A stretch of 64,000 nt of DNA from Mycolicibacterium parafortuitum. GTDB lineage: Bacteria > Actinomycetota > Actinomycetes > Mycobacteriales > Mycobacteriaceae. Location: the NCBI RefSeq assembly GCF_002086815.1, contig NZ_MVID01000001.1, positions 493,440 to 557,439 on the forward strand, in the 5' to 3' direction. Each line of letters starts with the position of its first letter. Position 1 is the first letter of the stretch. Below are positions 53,685 to 62,233 of the stretch, one piece after another. The notes beneath the pieces were generated by a model. It saw only the letters and a program-made list of their open reading frames with translations. It was not told the DNA's origin and made no database searches. The position numbers were made by a program, and so were the translations under genes.

Positions 53685-54491
53685 TCAGCGCGGGCGCACC
53701 AGCACGGACTGCTGGATCGCCCCGATCGCGCCGGTCTGGTCGAAGAGCCGGCCCAGCGTGCTGCCGATTCCGTCCGGGCCGTAATTGGTTTCGGCACGGA
53801 TCCCGATCCACTCGCCCTCGGGCACCCGGTGGATGTGCACCGCGAGATCGGTGTTCAGGAACGTCCACTTGCGGATGTCGAGTTTGGTGCCGATGCCGTT
53901 CGCGTCGTCGGCGACGGCGAACAACCGCTGCAGCGGCGTCATCGTCTCGCCACTGACCAGGTCCACTTCGGGTTTGATCCACGACTCGCCCGGCCCGTCG
54001 CCCATCGGGACGGTCAGCCACCGCCAGTCCAGGCTGTGGACGTAGTTGCGGTCCCAGTCCTTCTTCATGTCGCGGCTGCGGGCCTCCTCGACGGGGCGCA
54101 GCGGCTCGGCCGGGGCGTGCTCCACGGCCGCGGTGTCGAGGGTCTGCAACCGCCAGCCACTGGCCTTGGCGACCGGCCGGGGAGCGCCGTCGGGCCCGGG
54201 CGCGAGCATCTCGGCGCTGACGAGCTCGATCTGCTTGCCGGAGCGTTCCCGGCGGGTGCGCACCCAGAAGTCGCCCTCGGCGGGCACCGGGCCGAGCAGG
54301 TCGACCAGGACCCGGCTCAACCGGGTGTCGTCGCGGCGCTCGCAGTGCTCCAGCCCGCGCACCAGCAGCGCCGAAACCGGTGCCGCGTGCTGGATCGCCG
54401 CCGACCACGTGCTGCGCACGAAATCCGTCGCGGCGAACTTCTCGCCGTGCTCGCCGTCGGCGTCGACGAGTTCGTAATAGGAATCGGACAC
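53685..54491 (-). CDS. Acyl-CoA thioesterase family protein (hotdog fold, TesB-like)
   Basis: The 268-residue protein probably starts at GTG 54491, with AAAGGG seven bases upstream; a TTG at 54497 is the other choice. It has the double hotdog layout: an N-terminal RSTWSAAIQHAAPVSALLVRGLEHCE segment, TRRERSGKQIELVSAEML, and a C-terminal half with the probable catalytic Asp in RLFAVADDANGIG and RKWTFLNTDLAVHIHRVPEGEWIGIRAET. It would hydrolyse an acyl-CoA of the pathway. It is co-directional with the SMP-30 gene behind it (16-bp gap). Confidence 0.82.
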   Translation of the reverse strand: MSDSYYELVDADGEHGEKFAATDFVRSTWSAAIQHAAPVSALLVRGLEHCERRDDTRLSRVLVDLLGPVPAEGDFWVRTRRERSGKQIELVSAEMLAPGPDGAPRPVAKASGWRLQTLDTAAVEHAPAEPLRPVEEARSRDMKKDWDRNYVHSLDWRWLTVPMGDGPGESWIKPEVDLVSGETMTPLQRLFAVADDANGIGTKLDIRKWTFLNTDLAVHIHRVPEGEWIGIRAETNYGPDGIGSTLGRLFDQTGAIGAIQQSVLVRPR

Positions 54492-54513
54492 GGCCAACCC
54501 TTTCAGTACCTGG

Positions 54514-55353
54514 TCAGTGGTGATGCGCGTCGGCGACGAAGCCGGCGGCCGGGACGTCGACGGTGGTGGCGTCGAGACGGGACAACCGCGTGCCGCGGAC
54601 CCGATCGGGGTACGCGTCCGGGGTCGTCACCAAGAACAGCGTGCGGCCCTCGGGTCCGCCGAGCGCGCACGCGATCGCGGTGCGCTCACCGATGTCGATG
54701 CGATCGGTGACCTCGCCGCCGTCGACGATCCGCTCGAACTGGTGGGCCAGCGTCATGCCGGCCCACACACCGCCGTCGTCATCCAGGCAGATCCCGTCCG
54801 GCGGGCCGTCGAGTCCGTCGGCGAACACCCTGCGGCCGCGCAGCGTTGCGTCCTCGGCCACGTCGAAGGCCGTCAGTCGCCGGCCCGTCGACTCGGCGAC
54901 GATCAACGTCGCGCCGTCGGGCGTCAACGCCATCCCGTTCGGGAACTCCAGGTCGCCGGCGACCACCTCGGACGTCCCGTCCGACGGATCGACACGCACG
55001 ATCACCCCGCCGTCGCGGGCCTGCGAGCCGACGTACGCGCACCCGTGCCGGTCGATCACCATGTCGCCGAGGGTGGCGGGGACGATGTCGGCCAGGTCGG
55101 CGACCGTCACCACGGACTCGCCGTCGTACCCGAGGATCTGGCGGCGTTCGGTGGACACGATCAGCAGTGTCCCGTCGGGGCGAAAGCCCAAGCCCGACGG
55201 CGCATGCCCGGGAAGCGCCAGGGTGCTCATCTCGCGGTCGAGGGTCACGGTGTGTACCGCCTCGCCGAGCATGTCGGAGAACCACACCAGGCCTTCGAAC
55301 CAGCGGGGGCCCTCACCGAAGCAGAAACCGTCCGCCAACGAGGTCAAGGTCAT
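54514..55353 (-). CDS. SMP-30/gluconolactonase-type lactonase
   Basis: The 279-residue protein has the six-bladed beta-propeller pattern of the SMP-30 family. GFCFGEGPRW near residue 9 holds the first metal ligand E14; the central Asn and Asp ligands lie in DLEFPNGMALTPDG near residue 142 and DGPPDGICLDDDG near 184. Substrates are lactones, opened with a divalent metal. This suits a Baeyer-Villiger product. It starts at ATG 55353, six bases after a possible -10 (TAAAGT) in the copy of the 30-bp element, so the mRNA may be leaderless. Confidence 0.85.
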   Translation of the reverse strand: MTLTSLADGFCFGEGPRWFEGLVWFSDMLGEAVHTVTLDREMSTLALPGHAPSGLGFRPDGTLLIVSTERRQILGYDGESVVTVADLADIVPATLGDMVIDRHGCAYVGSQARDGGVIVRVDPSDGTSEVVAGDLEFPNGMALTPDGATLIVAESTGRRLTAFDVAEDATLRGRRVFADGLDGPPDGICLDDDGGVWAGMTLAHQFERIVDGGEVTDRIDIGERTAIACALGGPEGRTLFLVTTPDAYPDRVRGTRLSRLDATTVDVPAAGFVADAHHH

Positions 55354-55359
55354 TTCGTG

Positions 55360-55389
55360 ACTTTACAAAACACGCGACAAGTGTCACGC
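55360..55389. promoter_or_regulatory. 30-bp inverted-repeat element, copy 5 (SMP-30 / EthD-like operon)
   Basis: ACTTTACA, 14 bases, TGTCACGC, between the divergent SMP-30 (55353) and the eight-gene operon starting at 55423. Minus strand: GTGACA-16-TAAAGT six bases before the SMP-30 ATG. Plus strand: TTTACA-17-CACGCT six bases before a GTG at 55397. Confidence 0.8.
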
Positions 55390-55396
55390 TCGCTGG

Positions 55397-55426
55397 GTGC
55401 AGCTGTCAACCAGGAGCATGTCGTGA
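55397..55426 (+). other. Nine-codon leaderless upstream frame
   Basis: GTG 55397 lies six bases after a possible -10 and opens nine codons (MQLSTRSMS) ending in a TGA that overlaps the next start (GTGA, 55423-55426). It also contains the AGGAG box of the following gene. It may couple translation or just be the 5' end of the mRNA. Confidence 0.35.
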
Positions 55427-56133
55427 ACATGAAGAAGTACCACAGCCACACTCTGCTCTATCTGCACGAGACCATCGATCTCGGATCGGCGCGCGGCGAC
55501 GAGTTCGTCGCAGAGTTCAGCGCCGTGTACCACCCGATGATGAGCGAGCTCGGCGCCAGGCTGTTCGCGATCTGGGAGACGACCCCCTACAACGGGCACT
55601 GGCCGCAGGTCACGATCATCTGGGAGATCGACGCGTTCGCCGATTACGCCCGGATCGGGCGGGCCCAGGCGCGCGGCGGCAGCCACGAGTCCGCCGCGGC
55701 GAAGTGGTCGACCTTCCTGCGCGAGACCGGAGCCCGCGGTGAAGGCCGCATCATGTACGCCGGGCGGGCCAACAAGACGCTGGCCCAGCTGCAGGCCGCG
55801 GATTTCAAGGCCGGGTTGGTGATCCAGGAGATCATGCAGACCAAACCCGGCAGGCAGGACGATTACATCCGCGAGCTCGAACGCCTCTACGTGCCGTGGT
55901 CGGAGTCCACCGGGAAGCGCTGGCTCGGCTCGTTCATCACCACGTTCAGGTTCAACGAGGTGATTCATTACTGGGCGCTGGAAGGGGATTGGGACGTCTT
56001 CGAGAATCACTACCCGTCGTGGAAGGACAGCCCGCCCGCCGAGATCGTCACGTGGATGAGCGTGGCTCCCGCGCTGCGCGACGGGTGGGAGGACTCGATC
56101 CTGGCCGCTCTGCCCCCGTCGCCGCTGCAGTGA
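55423..56133 (+). CDS. Dimeric alpha/beta-barrel-like protein (NIPSNAP/EthD-like), function unknown
   Basis: The 236-residue protein starts at GTG 55423, with AGGAG six bases upstream (ATG 55429 has a spacing of 12). Two similar halves (residues about 1-115 and 120-235) have the beta-alpha-beta-beta-alpha-beta rhythm of dimeric alpha+beta barrels: YHSHTLLYLHETIDL...WPQVTIIWEID and LVIQEIMQTKPGRQDDYIRELE...FNEVIHYWALEGDW. This pattern suits NIPSNAP or EthD-like folds. EthD-like proteins often accompany P450s in degradation clusters. The stop overlaps the P450 start. No certain family name. Confidence 0.65.
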   Translation: MNMKKYHSHTLLYLHETIDLGSARGDEFVAEFSAVYHPMMSELGARLFAIWETTPYNGHWPQVTIIWEIDAFADYARIGRAQARGGSHESAAAKWSTFLRETGARGEGRIMYAGRANKTLAQLQAADFKAGLVIQEIMQTKPGRQDDYIRELERLYVPWSESTGKRWLGSFITTFRFNEVIHYWALEGDWDVFENHYPSWKDSPPAEIVTWMSVAPALRDGWEDSILAALPPSPLQ

Positions 56134-57332
56134 CGTACGACCCCTTCGATCCGGCGGTGATGGCCGACCCGCTGCCGTACTACCGCGTGCTGCGCGACCA
56201 GCACCCCGTCCACTACCTCGAGAAGTGGGACACCTACGCGCTGTCGCGGTTCGACGACATCTGGAACGTGTTGGAGATCAACGACGGAACGTTCGTCGCA
56301 TCGGAAGGGACGCTGCCCGCCGCGACGGTGCTGGCCACCCACAACGACGGCCCGGTGCCGGATCCGCCGCTGCATCCGATGCCGTTCCACGCGAACTTCG
56401 ACACCCCGATCTACGACGAGGTGCGCCGCTGCACGGCAGCACCGTTCCGGCCCAAGAACGTCACCAGGCTCGGCGAGCGGATCCGGGTGCTGGCGAACGA
56501 GCGCCTCGACGAGCTGCTGCCCAAGGGCCGGTTCGATCTGACACAGGACTACGGCGGGATCGTCGCGGCGTCGATCGTGTGCGAACTGGTCGGCCTGCCA
56601 ACGGATCTGGCCGACGACGTGCTCGCCACCGTCAATGCGGGCAGCCTCGCGCAGCCGGGCAGCGGGGTGGAGGTGGCCAATGCGCGGCCGGGCTACCTGG
56701 AGTACCTCACCCCGGTGGTCCAGCGGGCCAGGGCCGAGGGGCCCGGCGGTCTGCCCATCGTGGACAACCTGCTGGCCTACCGGCTGCCGGACGGTTCCGA
56801 GCTCTCCGACACCGAGGCCGCGGTGCAATTGCTCGGAGTGTTCATCGGCGGCACCGAAACCGTGCCGAAGATCGTCGCGCACGGGCTGTGGGAGCTCACG
56901 AGCCACCCCGATCAGCTCGCCGAGGTCCGGTCCGACCTCAGCGCCAACGTCGCGGTCGCCCGAGAGGAGATGATCCGGTACTGCGCACCCGCCCAGTGGT
57001 TCGCGCGAACCCTGCGTAGGCCGTTCACCCTGCACGACACCACGATCCGGCCAGGACAGCGGATCATCTCGCTCCTGGCATCCGCCAACCGCGACGAGCG
57101 CGAATACGACCGGCCGGACGAGTTCGTGTGGAACCGTCCGATCCCGCGGCTGCTGGCTTTCGGCAGGGGGCAACACTTCTGCCTGGGCGCACACCTGGCC
57201 CGCCTCGAGATCACGACCATGGTGACCGAATTCCTCAACCGGGTCCCTGACTTCACGGTCGACACCGCCGCGGCGTCGCGGCCGCCGTCGAGCTTCCAGT
57301 GGGGCTGGAACTCGCTACCCGTGGAGGTGTGA
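56130..57332 (+). CDS. Cytochrome P450
   Basis: This 400-residue P450 starts at GTG 56130, overlapping the previous stop. The heme loop LAFGRGQHFCLGAHLARLE is canonical with ligand C351, the I-helix is FIGGTETVPK, and the K-helix ExxR reads REEMIRY. The N-terminus (TYDPFDPAVMADPLPYYRVLRDQHPVHYLEKWDTYALSRF) is of the soluble bacterial type. It sits in the same operon as an ADH, SDR and Baeyer-Villiger-type enzyme, so hydroxylation of a ring or terminal carbon is likely the first step. The electron donor is probably the ferredoxin at 53477. Confidence 0.92.
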   Translation: MTYDPFDPAVMADPLPYYRVLRDQHPVHYLEKWDTYALSRFDDIWNVLEINDGTFVASEGTLPAATVLATHNDGPVPDPPLHPMPFHANFDTPIYDEVRRCTAAPFRPKNVTRLGERIRVLANERLDELLPKGRFDLTQDYGGIVAASIVCELVGLPTDLADDVLATVNAGSLAQPGSGVEVANARPGYLEYLTPVVQRARAEGPGGLPIVDNLLAYRLPDGSELSDTEAAVQLLGVFIGGTETVPKIVAHGLWELTSHPDQLAEVRSDLSANVAVAREEMIRYCAPAQWFARTLRRPFTLHDTTIRPGQRIISLLASANRDEREYDRPDEFVWNRPIPRLLAFGRGQHFCLGAHLARLEITTMVTEFLNRVPDFTVDTAAASRPPSSFQWGWNSLPVEV

Positions 57333-57333
57333 C

Positions 57334-58302
57334 GTGTGGGCCTACCGACTCGTCGCGCCGTACACCTTCGAGAAAACCGATGTGCCGCAGCGCTCCCCGG
57401 AATCGCTGGGCGACGGTCAGGTGCTGCTGAGGTTCCTCGCCGCAGGCATCTGCGGAAGCGATCTGCCCGGGTTCCGCGGCGTCAAGGGCCGACTGCCGTT
57501 CGACACCGGCACGCAGGCCGCCGGGAAGGACGGCTTCCCGATCCACGAGATCGCCGGAGAGGTAATGGCCAGCCGCCATCCGGACCATCGGCCCGGCGAC
57601 CGCGTCGTCGGCTGGGCGTCGGGGTTCGACGGGCTGATGGAACAGGTGGCCGCCGACGGCGACGGCCTGGTCTCCTACGACCGGTCGCTGAGCCCGGCGC
57701 ACGCTGTCGCGCTGCAGCCGCTGGCGTGCGTGCTCTACGCCGTCGAGCAGATGCCCGACCTGACCGGTCGCCACGTCGCCGTGCTCGGCCAGGGCTCGAT
57801 CGGCCTGCTGTTCTCCTACGTCGCCAAGGTGGCCGGGGCCTCGCACGTCACCGGGGTGGACCCCGTGGACCGCAGCGACATCGGGCCCGCGTTCGGCGTG
57901 GACACCGTCGTGCGGGCCACCAGCGACCGGTGGGTGAGCCACCTGAGCGCCGGCGCCAAACCCGACGTCGTGATCGAGGCGGTCGGGCATCAGGTCGCGA
58001 CGCTCTCGCACGCGGTGGAGGCCGCCGCGTTCGGCGGGTTCGTCTTCTACTTCGGTGTGCCCGATGATGATTCGTATCCGATCAGCATGCGCACGATGCT
58101 GCGCAACAACCTGACCCTGAAGTCCGGTGTCACGATGGACCGCCGCCGAATGCTGCGACAGGCCGGCGAATTCACCGCCGCGCATCCCGGCCTGCTCGAC
58201 CGCTACCTGACGCACACCTACGGCGTCGACGAGGTACCGGCCGCCTTCGAGCTGGCGTCGCGGCCGGTGCCCGGGCGGATCAAGATCGCGATCGTGGAGT
58301 GA
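57334..58302 (+). CDS. Medium-chain (Zn-type) alcohol dehydrogenase family protein
   Basis: This 322-residue MDR protein starts at GTG 57334, one base after the P450 stop. The catalytic zinc Cys is in AGICGSDLPGF (near residue 40), a second ligand probably in FPIHEIAGEV (His-Glu near residue 70), and the NAD(P) motif VAVLGQGSIGLLFSYVA lies near residue 148. The lobe with four Cys that holds the structural zinc in classical ADHs is missing. It probably oxidises the alcohol made by the P450. The next gene begins one base after its stop. Confidence 0.88.
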   Translation: MWAYRLVAPYTFEKTDVPQRSPESLGDGQVLLRFLAAGICGSDLPGFRGVKGRLPFDTGTQAAGKDGFPIHEIAGEVMASRHPDHRPGDRVVGWASGFDGLMEQVAADGDGLVSYDRSLSPAHAVALQPLACVLYAVEQMPDLTGRHVAVLGQGSIGLLFSYVAKVAGASHVTGVDPVDRSDIGPAFGVDTVVRATSDRWVSHLSAGAKPDVVIEAVGHQVATLSHAVEAAAFGGFVFYFGVPDDDSYPISMRTMLRNNLTLKSGVTMDRRRMLRQAGEFTAAHPGLLDRYLTHTYGVDEVPAAFELASRPVPGRIKIAIVE

Positions 58303-58303
58303 C

Positions 58304-59059
58304 ATGACCAGCAGACTGCAGGACGCGCTCGCCGGGAAACCCCACGTGTGGGGCGGCTGGGTGGTGGGGCCGACGGTGATCGGACCCGAGGAGTACGCCG
58401 CGGCGGGTTACGACTACGTCGGATTCGACGTCCAGCACGGGTATCTCAGCGATGCCGACGTCGCGCTGATGCTGCGCCGGCTCGAGCACGTGCCGATCGC
58501 GACGCTGGTGCGACTGCCCGATGCGGCACCGGCGCCGATCGGGCGGGTACTCGATGCCGGAGCCGACGGAGTGATCATCGCGATGGTCGAATCCGCCGCT
58601 GCGGCCGCGGCCGCGGTCGCCGCCAGCCGCTACGTCCCGGACGGAATCCGCAGCTTCGGCCCGTTGCGGGCGAGCCTCGGGCTGGACCCCGTGGAGTTGC
58701 AGCAGCGCGCGTCGGTGTTCGCGATGATCGAGACGGCCGCGGGACTCGCCGCCGTCGACGAGATCTGCGCGGTGGACGGGCTGGCCGGGATCTACGTCGG
58801 CCCGGCCGATCTCGCGCTGTCGATGGGACACGGCCCGACGCAGGCGTTCTCGACCCCCGAGGTGCTCGACGCGATCGGTCGTATCCAGCGGGTCGCGACC
58901 GAGGCCGGTGTGGTCAGCGCGATCCACGCCAACGTGGGCACGGTCGGCAAAAGCGTGGCGCAGAAGGGATTTCAGATGATCACGCTCGCCTCCGAATCGC
59001 AGGCGCTGCGCCGTGGCGCCGCCGCGCATCTCGCCGACGCGCGAGGGGAGACGCCCTGA
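58304..59059 (+). CDS. HpcH/HpaI-family aldolase or citrate lyase-like protein
   Basis: The 251-residue TIM-barrel protein begins MTSRLQDALAG at ATG 58304. Family blocks: YDYVGFDVQHGYLSD near residue 30, DAGADGVIIAMVESAAAAAAAV near 84 (metal site Glu in the MVES segment), SVFAMIETAAGLAAVDEI near 140 (second acidic ligand) and GIYVGPADLALSMG near 165. HpaI-type enzymes are class II aldolases that cut 4-hydroxy-2-oxo acids to pyruvate and an aldehyde. It would suit a late cleavage step. The stop overlaps the SDR start (TGATG). Confidence 0.85.
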   Translation: MTSRLQDALAGKPHVWGGWVVGPTVIGPEEYAAAGYDYVGFDVQHGYLSDADVALMLRRLEHVPIATLVRLPDAAPAPIGRVLDAGADGVIIAMVESAAAAAAAVAASRYVPDGIRSFGPLRASLGLDPVELQQRASVFAMIETAAGLAAVDEICAVDGLAGIYVGPADLALSMGHGPTQAFSTPEVLDAIGRIQRVATEAGVVSAIHANVGTVGKSVAQKGFQMITLASESQALRRGAAAHLADARGETP

Positions 59060-59784
59060 TGACGCCCGTCGCGCTGGTGACCGGCGCCGCCCGCGGGCAG
59101 GGCGCGGCGATCGTGCGCAGGCTGCTGCAGGACGGCTATCGGGTCGCGGCGTGTGACCTCCTCGTCGAGGACGTCACCCGCACCGTCGCCGACCTGGGCA
59201 CGGACCGAGCCGTCCCGGTGGAACTCGACGTCACCTCCGCCGAGCAGTGGGCGCGGGCGGTCGACGAGGTCATCGGGCACTTCGGGGAGATCACCGCGCT
59301 GGTGAACAACGCCGGTGTGCTGCACCGTGCCTCGATCGCCGACGAGACACCGTCGGGCTTCGAGGGAAGCTGGCGGGTGAACTGTCTCGGCCCGTTCCTC
59401 GGCATCCAGGCCACTCTGCCGCACCTGCGTGCGGCCGAGGGCGCGGCGATCGTGAACACCTGCAGCACCGGAGCGGTCCGCCCGTTCCCGAACCACGCCG
59501 CGTACGGATCGTCCAAGTGGGCGCTGCGCGGGCTCACCCAGGTCACCGCCGTCGAGCTCGCCACGTCCGGGATCAGGGTCAACGCGGTGTTCCCCGGGCC
59601 CGTCGAGACGCCGATGCTCGACGACACGACCCAGACCCGGCTCGCCGAGCGGGCACTGATGGGCCGGATCGGCAAGCCGATGGAGATCGCCGACGCGGTG
59701 GCCTTCCTGCTGTCCGAGCACGCCAGCTTCATCACCGGATCCGAGCTCATCGTCGACGGTGGGCAGTCCCTGCAGATTGGATGA
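59059..59784 (+). CDS. Short-chain dehydrogenase (SDR)
   Basis: The 241-residue SDR starts at ATG 59059. It has TGAARGQGAAI near residue 8, NNAG near 82, the Ser in NTCSTGAV near 135 and YGSSKWAL near 149 (YxxxK). The C-terminus ITGSELIVDGGQSLQIG is typical of classical SDRs. GQGA in place of GIGR or GLG is a minor variation, also seen in the mycofactocin type, but the overall length is that of a classical SDR and the mycofactocin insertion is absent. It may oxidise a secondary alcohol to the ketone used by the following monooxygenase. Overlap ATGA. Confidence 0.88.
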   Translation: MTPVALVTGAARGQGAAIVRRLLQDGYRVAACDLLVEDVTRTVADLGTDRAVPVELDVTSAEQWARAVDEVIGHFGEITALVNNAGVLHRASIADETPSGFEGSWRVNCLGPFLGIQATLPHLRAAEGAAIVNTCSTGAVRPFPNHAAYGSSKWALRGLTQVTAVELATSGIRVNAVFPGPVETPMLDDTTQTRLAERALMGRIGKPMEIADAVAFLLSEHASFITGSELIVDGGQSLQIG

Positions 59785-61304
59785 CGACCGTCATGGCCAG
59801 AGCTATGTCCGTGGGCATCATCGGTGCCGGTCCCGGTGGGCTGGCGCTCGGGATCTTCCTGCGCAAGGCGGGGTTCGACGATTTCACCATCTTCGACCGC
59901 GAGGACGGCGTCGGCGGGACCTGGCGGATCAACACCTATCCCGGCCTGGCCTGCGATGTGAAGTCGCACCTGTACTCGTACTCGTTCGACCTGAACCCGC
60001 ACTGGTCGCGGCTGTGGTCCGGCCAGCCGGAGATCCTGGAGTACTTCGAGCGGTGCGCACAACGCTACGAGCTGTCCGACAAGCTCCGGTTGAACACCGA
60101 GATCGTCTCGGCGACATGGCTTTCCGAACAGCACCAGTGGGTGCTGACCACGTCGACCGGTGAGGAACGCCGATTCGACATCGTCGTCTCGGCGATCGGG
60201 CTGTTCACCCAGCCAGTGATGCCCGACCTCGTCGAGGAGGAGCCGTTCACCGGGACGATCATGCACACCGCGAAATGGGACCACTCGGTGGATCTGAGCG
60301 GCGCCCGCGTGGCGGTGCTGGGGACGGGTTCCACCGCGGCCCAGCTGGTTCCGGAAGTGGCCAAGAAGGCGGCCAAGGTGTACTCGGTGCAGCGGTCCCC
60401 GACGTGGGTGCTGCCCAAGCCCGACCGCCCGTACACCGCGCGGGAGAAATGGATGTTCGCCCACATCCCGCTGGCGAAGAAGATCTACCGGACCCGGTTG
60501 TGGCTGCGCAGCGAGTCCAACATCTCGGTGATCGAGCACGGCAGCGACAAGACCGAGGAGTTCAAGAACATCGCGCTGCGCACGCTGGAGGCGACCGTCC
60601 CCGACGACGAGCTTCGCGCCAAGCTGACGCCCGACCATCCGCTCGGGTGCAAGCGGCTGGTGTTCGCGACGGACTACCTGCAGGCGCTGACGAAACCACA
60701 CGTCGAGGTCGTGTCCAGCCCGGCACGTGCGCTGCGGTCGCGGACTCTGGTCACCGAGGACGGCACCGAACTCGACGTCGATGTGGTGTTGTGCGCCACC
60801 GGATATGCCGCGGCCGATTATCTCGGGCAGATCGACGTCCGCGGCGTCGACGGTGCCGCGCTGGGTGAGACGTGGCGCAACGGTGCCTATGCCTATCTCG
60901 GGATGACCGTCCCGGGCTACCCCAACTTCTTCATGCTCTACGGACCCAACACCAACGTCGGCTCCAACAGCGTGATCTTCATCCTGGAGGCCCAGGCGCA
61001 CTACATCGTGCGGGCGCTCGCCCACATGCGGCGCAGGAACAGGTCCTACGTCGAGGTGCGGCCGGACGTGATGAAGCGCTACCTCGACAAGATCGACACC
61101 TGGATGCAGGGCACCGTCTGGCTGACCCGGTGTAGCAGCTACTTCCGCGCACCCAACGGCCGCGTCGTCACCCAGTGGCCCCGCAGCGCGCGGGACTTCT
61201 GGGCGCTGACCCGATGGTTCCGCCCCGGGGACTACGAGTTCAGCGAAACCTCCTGCCGGCGCGCACCGATCGACGTCGGCGCCCAGACCGCGGCGCAGCA
61301 GTGA
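59781..61304 (+). CDS. Flavin-containing monooxygenase, Baeyer-Villiger type
   Basis: The 507-residue protein has two dinucleotide-binding motifs: GIIGAGPGGLALG near residue 12 (FAD) and VAVLGTGSTAAQL near 177 (NADPH). Between them the Baeyer-Villiger fingerprint FxGxxxHxxxW appears as FTGTIMHTAKWD (residues 156-167). Ketones are oxidised to esters or lactones. The preceding dehydrogenases and following esterase and lactonase make this the logical ring-expansion step. The C-terminal tail (residues 470-507) is longer than in plain FMOs. Translation is coupled to the SDR (ATGA) and to the esterase (TGATG). Confidence 0.9.
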   Translation: MTTVMARAMSVGIIGAGPGGLALGIFLRKAGFDDFTIFDREDGVGGTWRINTYPGLACDVKSHLYSYSFDLNPHWSRLWSGQPEILEYFERCAQRYELSDKLRLNTEIVSATWLSEQHQWVLTTSTGEERRFDIVVSAIGLFTQPVMPDLVEEEPFTGTIMHTAKWDHSVDLSGARVAVLGTGSTAAQLVPEVAKKAAKVYSVQRSPTWVLPKPDRPYTAREKWMFAHIPLAKKIYRTRLWLRSESNISVIEHGSDKTEEFKNIALRTLEATVPDDELRAKLTPDHPLGCKRLVFATDYLQALTKPHVEVVSSPARALRSRTLVTEDGTELDVDVVLCATGYAAADYLGQIDVRGVDGAALGETWRNGAYAYLGMTVPGYPNFFMLYGPNTNVGSNSVIFILEAQAHYIVRALAHMRRRNRSYVEVRPDVMKRYLDKIDTWMQGTVWLTRCSSYFRAPNGRVVTQWPRSARDFWALTRWFRPGDYEFSETSCRRAPIDVGAQTAAQQ

Positions 61305-62233
61305 TGCGCGACATCGCCGAACGTCTGGACCCGGCGCTGCGGCACCTGATCGCCGCGCGCACCGATCTGTCCCCGCCCGTGCTCGGGGCGGTACGGGACT
61401 CACTGAATCAGCGCAGGGCCGAAACGGCCCGCACCGCGGACCTCATCGGCGTCGAGGTCGAACAGCGCGATGTGGCGGTGCCCGCCGGGCATGCGATCAC
61501 GGTGCGGATCTACCGAGGCGGGCCGCCGCAGTCCCCAGCGGTGATCTACTGCCATTCCGGGGCTTTCGTGCTGGGCAACCTCGACACCGACCACCGGCAG
61601 TGCATCGAGCTGGCTCGCCGGGGCCGCTGCACCGTGCTGTCGATGGATTACCGGCTGGCACCCGAGCATCCATATCCAGCCGCGCAGGAGGATGCGGCGG
61701 CGATCCTGGAGTGGGCTGTGCGCTGCGCGGCCGAACTGGGCATCGACGCGTCGGTGATCGCCGTGGCCGGAAGCAGCGCGGGCGCGGCGTTGGCGGCCGG
61801 GTTGGCGCAGCGCTCGGCGGCGGGGGAGGCGCCGCCGGTGGTGTTCCAGCTGTTGCACCAGCCGGTGCTCGACGACCGCGCGACCCCGTCGAAGCAGGAG
61901 TTCACCACCACGCCGGGTTTCGACGCCGAAGCGGTCGCGTGGATGTGGCGGCATTACGCCGGCGACGTTCCGCTGCCCGACTCCGCGGTGCCGTCACGCA
62001 TCACCGAGATGGCGTCGCTGCCGCCGGCGCTGATCACGTGTTCGGAGTTGGATCCGCTGCGTGACGAGGCGATCGACTATGCGCTGCGGCTGATGTGGGA
62101 AGGCGTGAGCGCCGAGCTGCACGTGATCAGCGGAACCTGTCATGGTTTCGATTCGCTGGTTCCGGAATGGGAGATCAGCACCCAGCTGTTCGAGATCCAG
62201 GGCGCGGCGCTGCGCAGGGCATTCCTACGCTGA
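61304..62233 (+). CDS. Alpha/beta-hydrolase fold-3 (HSL-type) esterase
   Basis: This 309-residue hydrolase has the nucleophile S158 in GSSAG, the acid probably in CSELDPLRDE near residue 247 and the His in GTCHGFD near 280. The oxyanion motif, normally HGGGF, reads HSGAF (H84), two changes from consensus, which may alter activity or substrate size. MDYRLAPEHPYPAA is a family hallmark. In the operon it would open the ester or lactone formed by the monooxygenase. It starts at ATG 61304 and converges with the SRPBCC gene by 9 bp. Confidence 0.88.
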   Translation: MRDIAERLDPALRHLIAARTDLSPPVLGAVRDSLNQRRAETARTADLIGVEVEQRDVAVPAGHAITVRIYRGGPPQSPAVIYCHSGAFVLGNLDTDHRQCIELARRGRCTVLSMDYRLAPEHPYPAAQEDAAAILEWAVRCAAELGIDASVIAVAGSSAGAALAAGLAQRSAAGEAPPVVFQLLHQPVLDDRATPSKQEFTTTPGFDAEAVAWMWRHYAGDVPLPDSAVPSRITEMASLPPALITCSELDPLRDEAIDYALRLMWEGVSAELHVISGTCHGFDSLVPEWEISTQLFEIQGAALRRAFLR

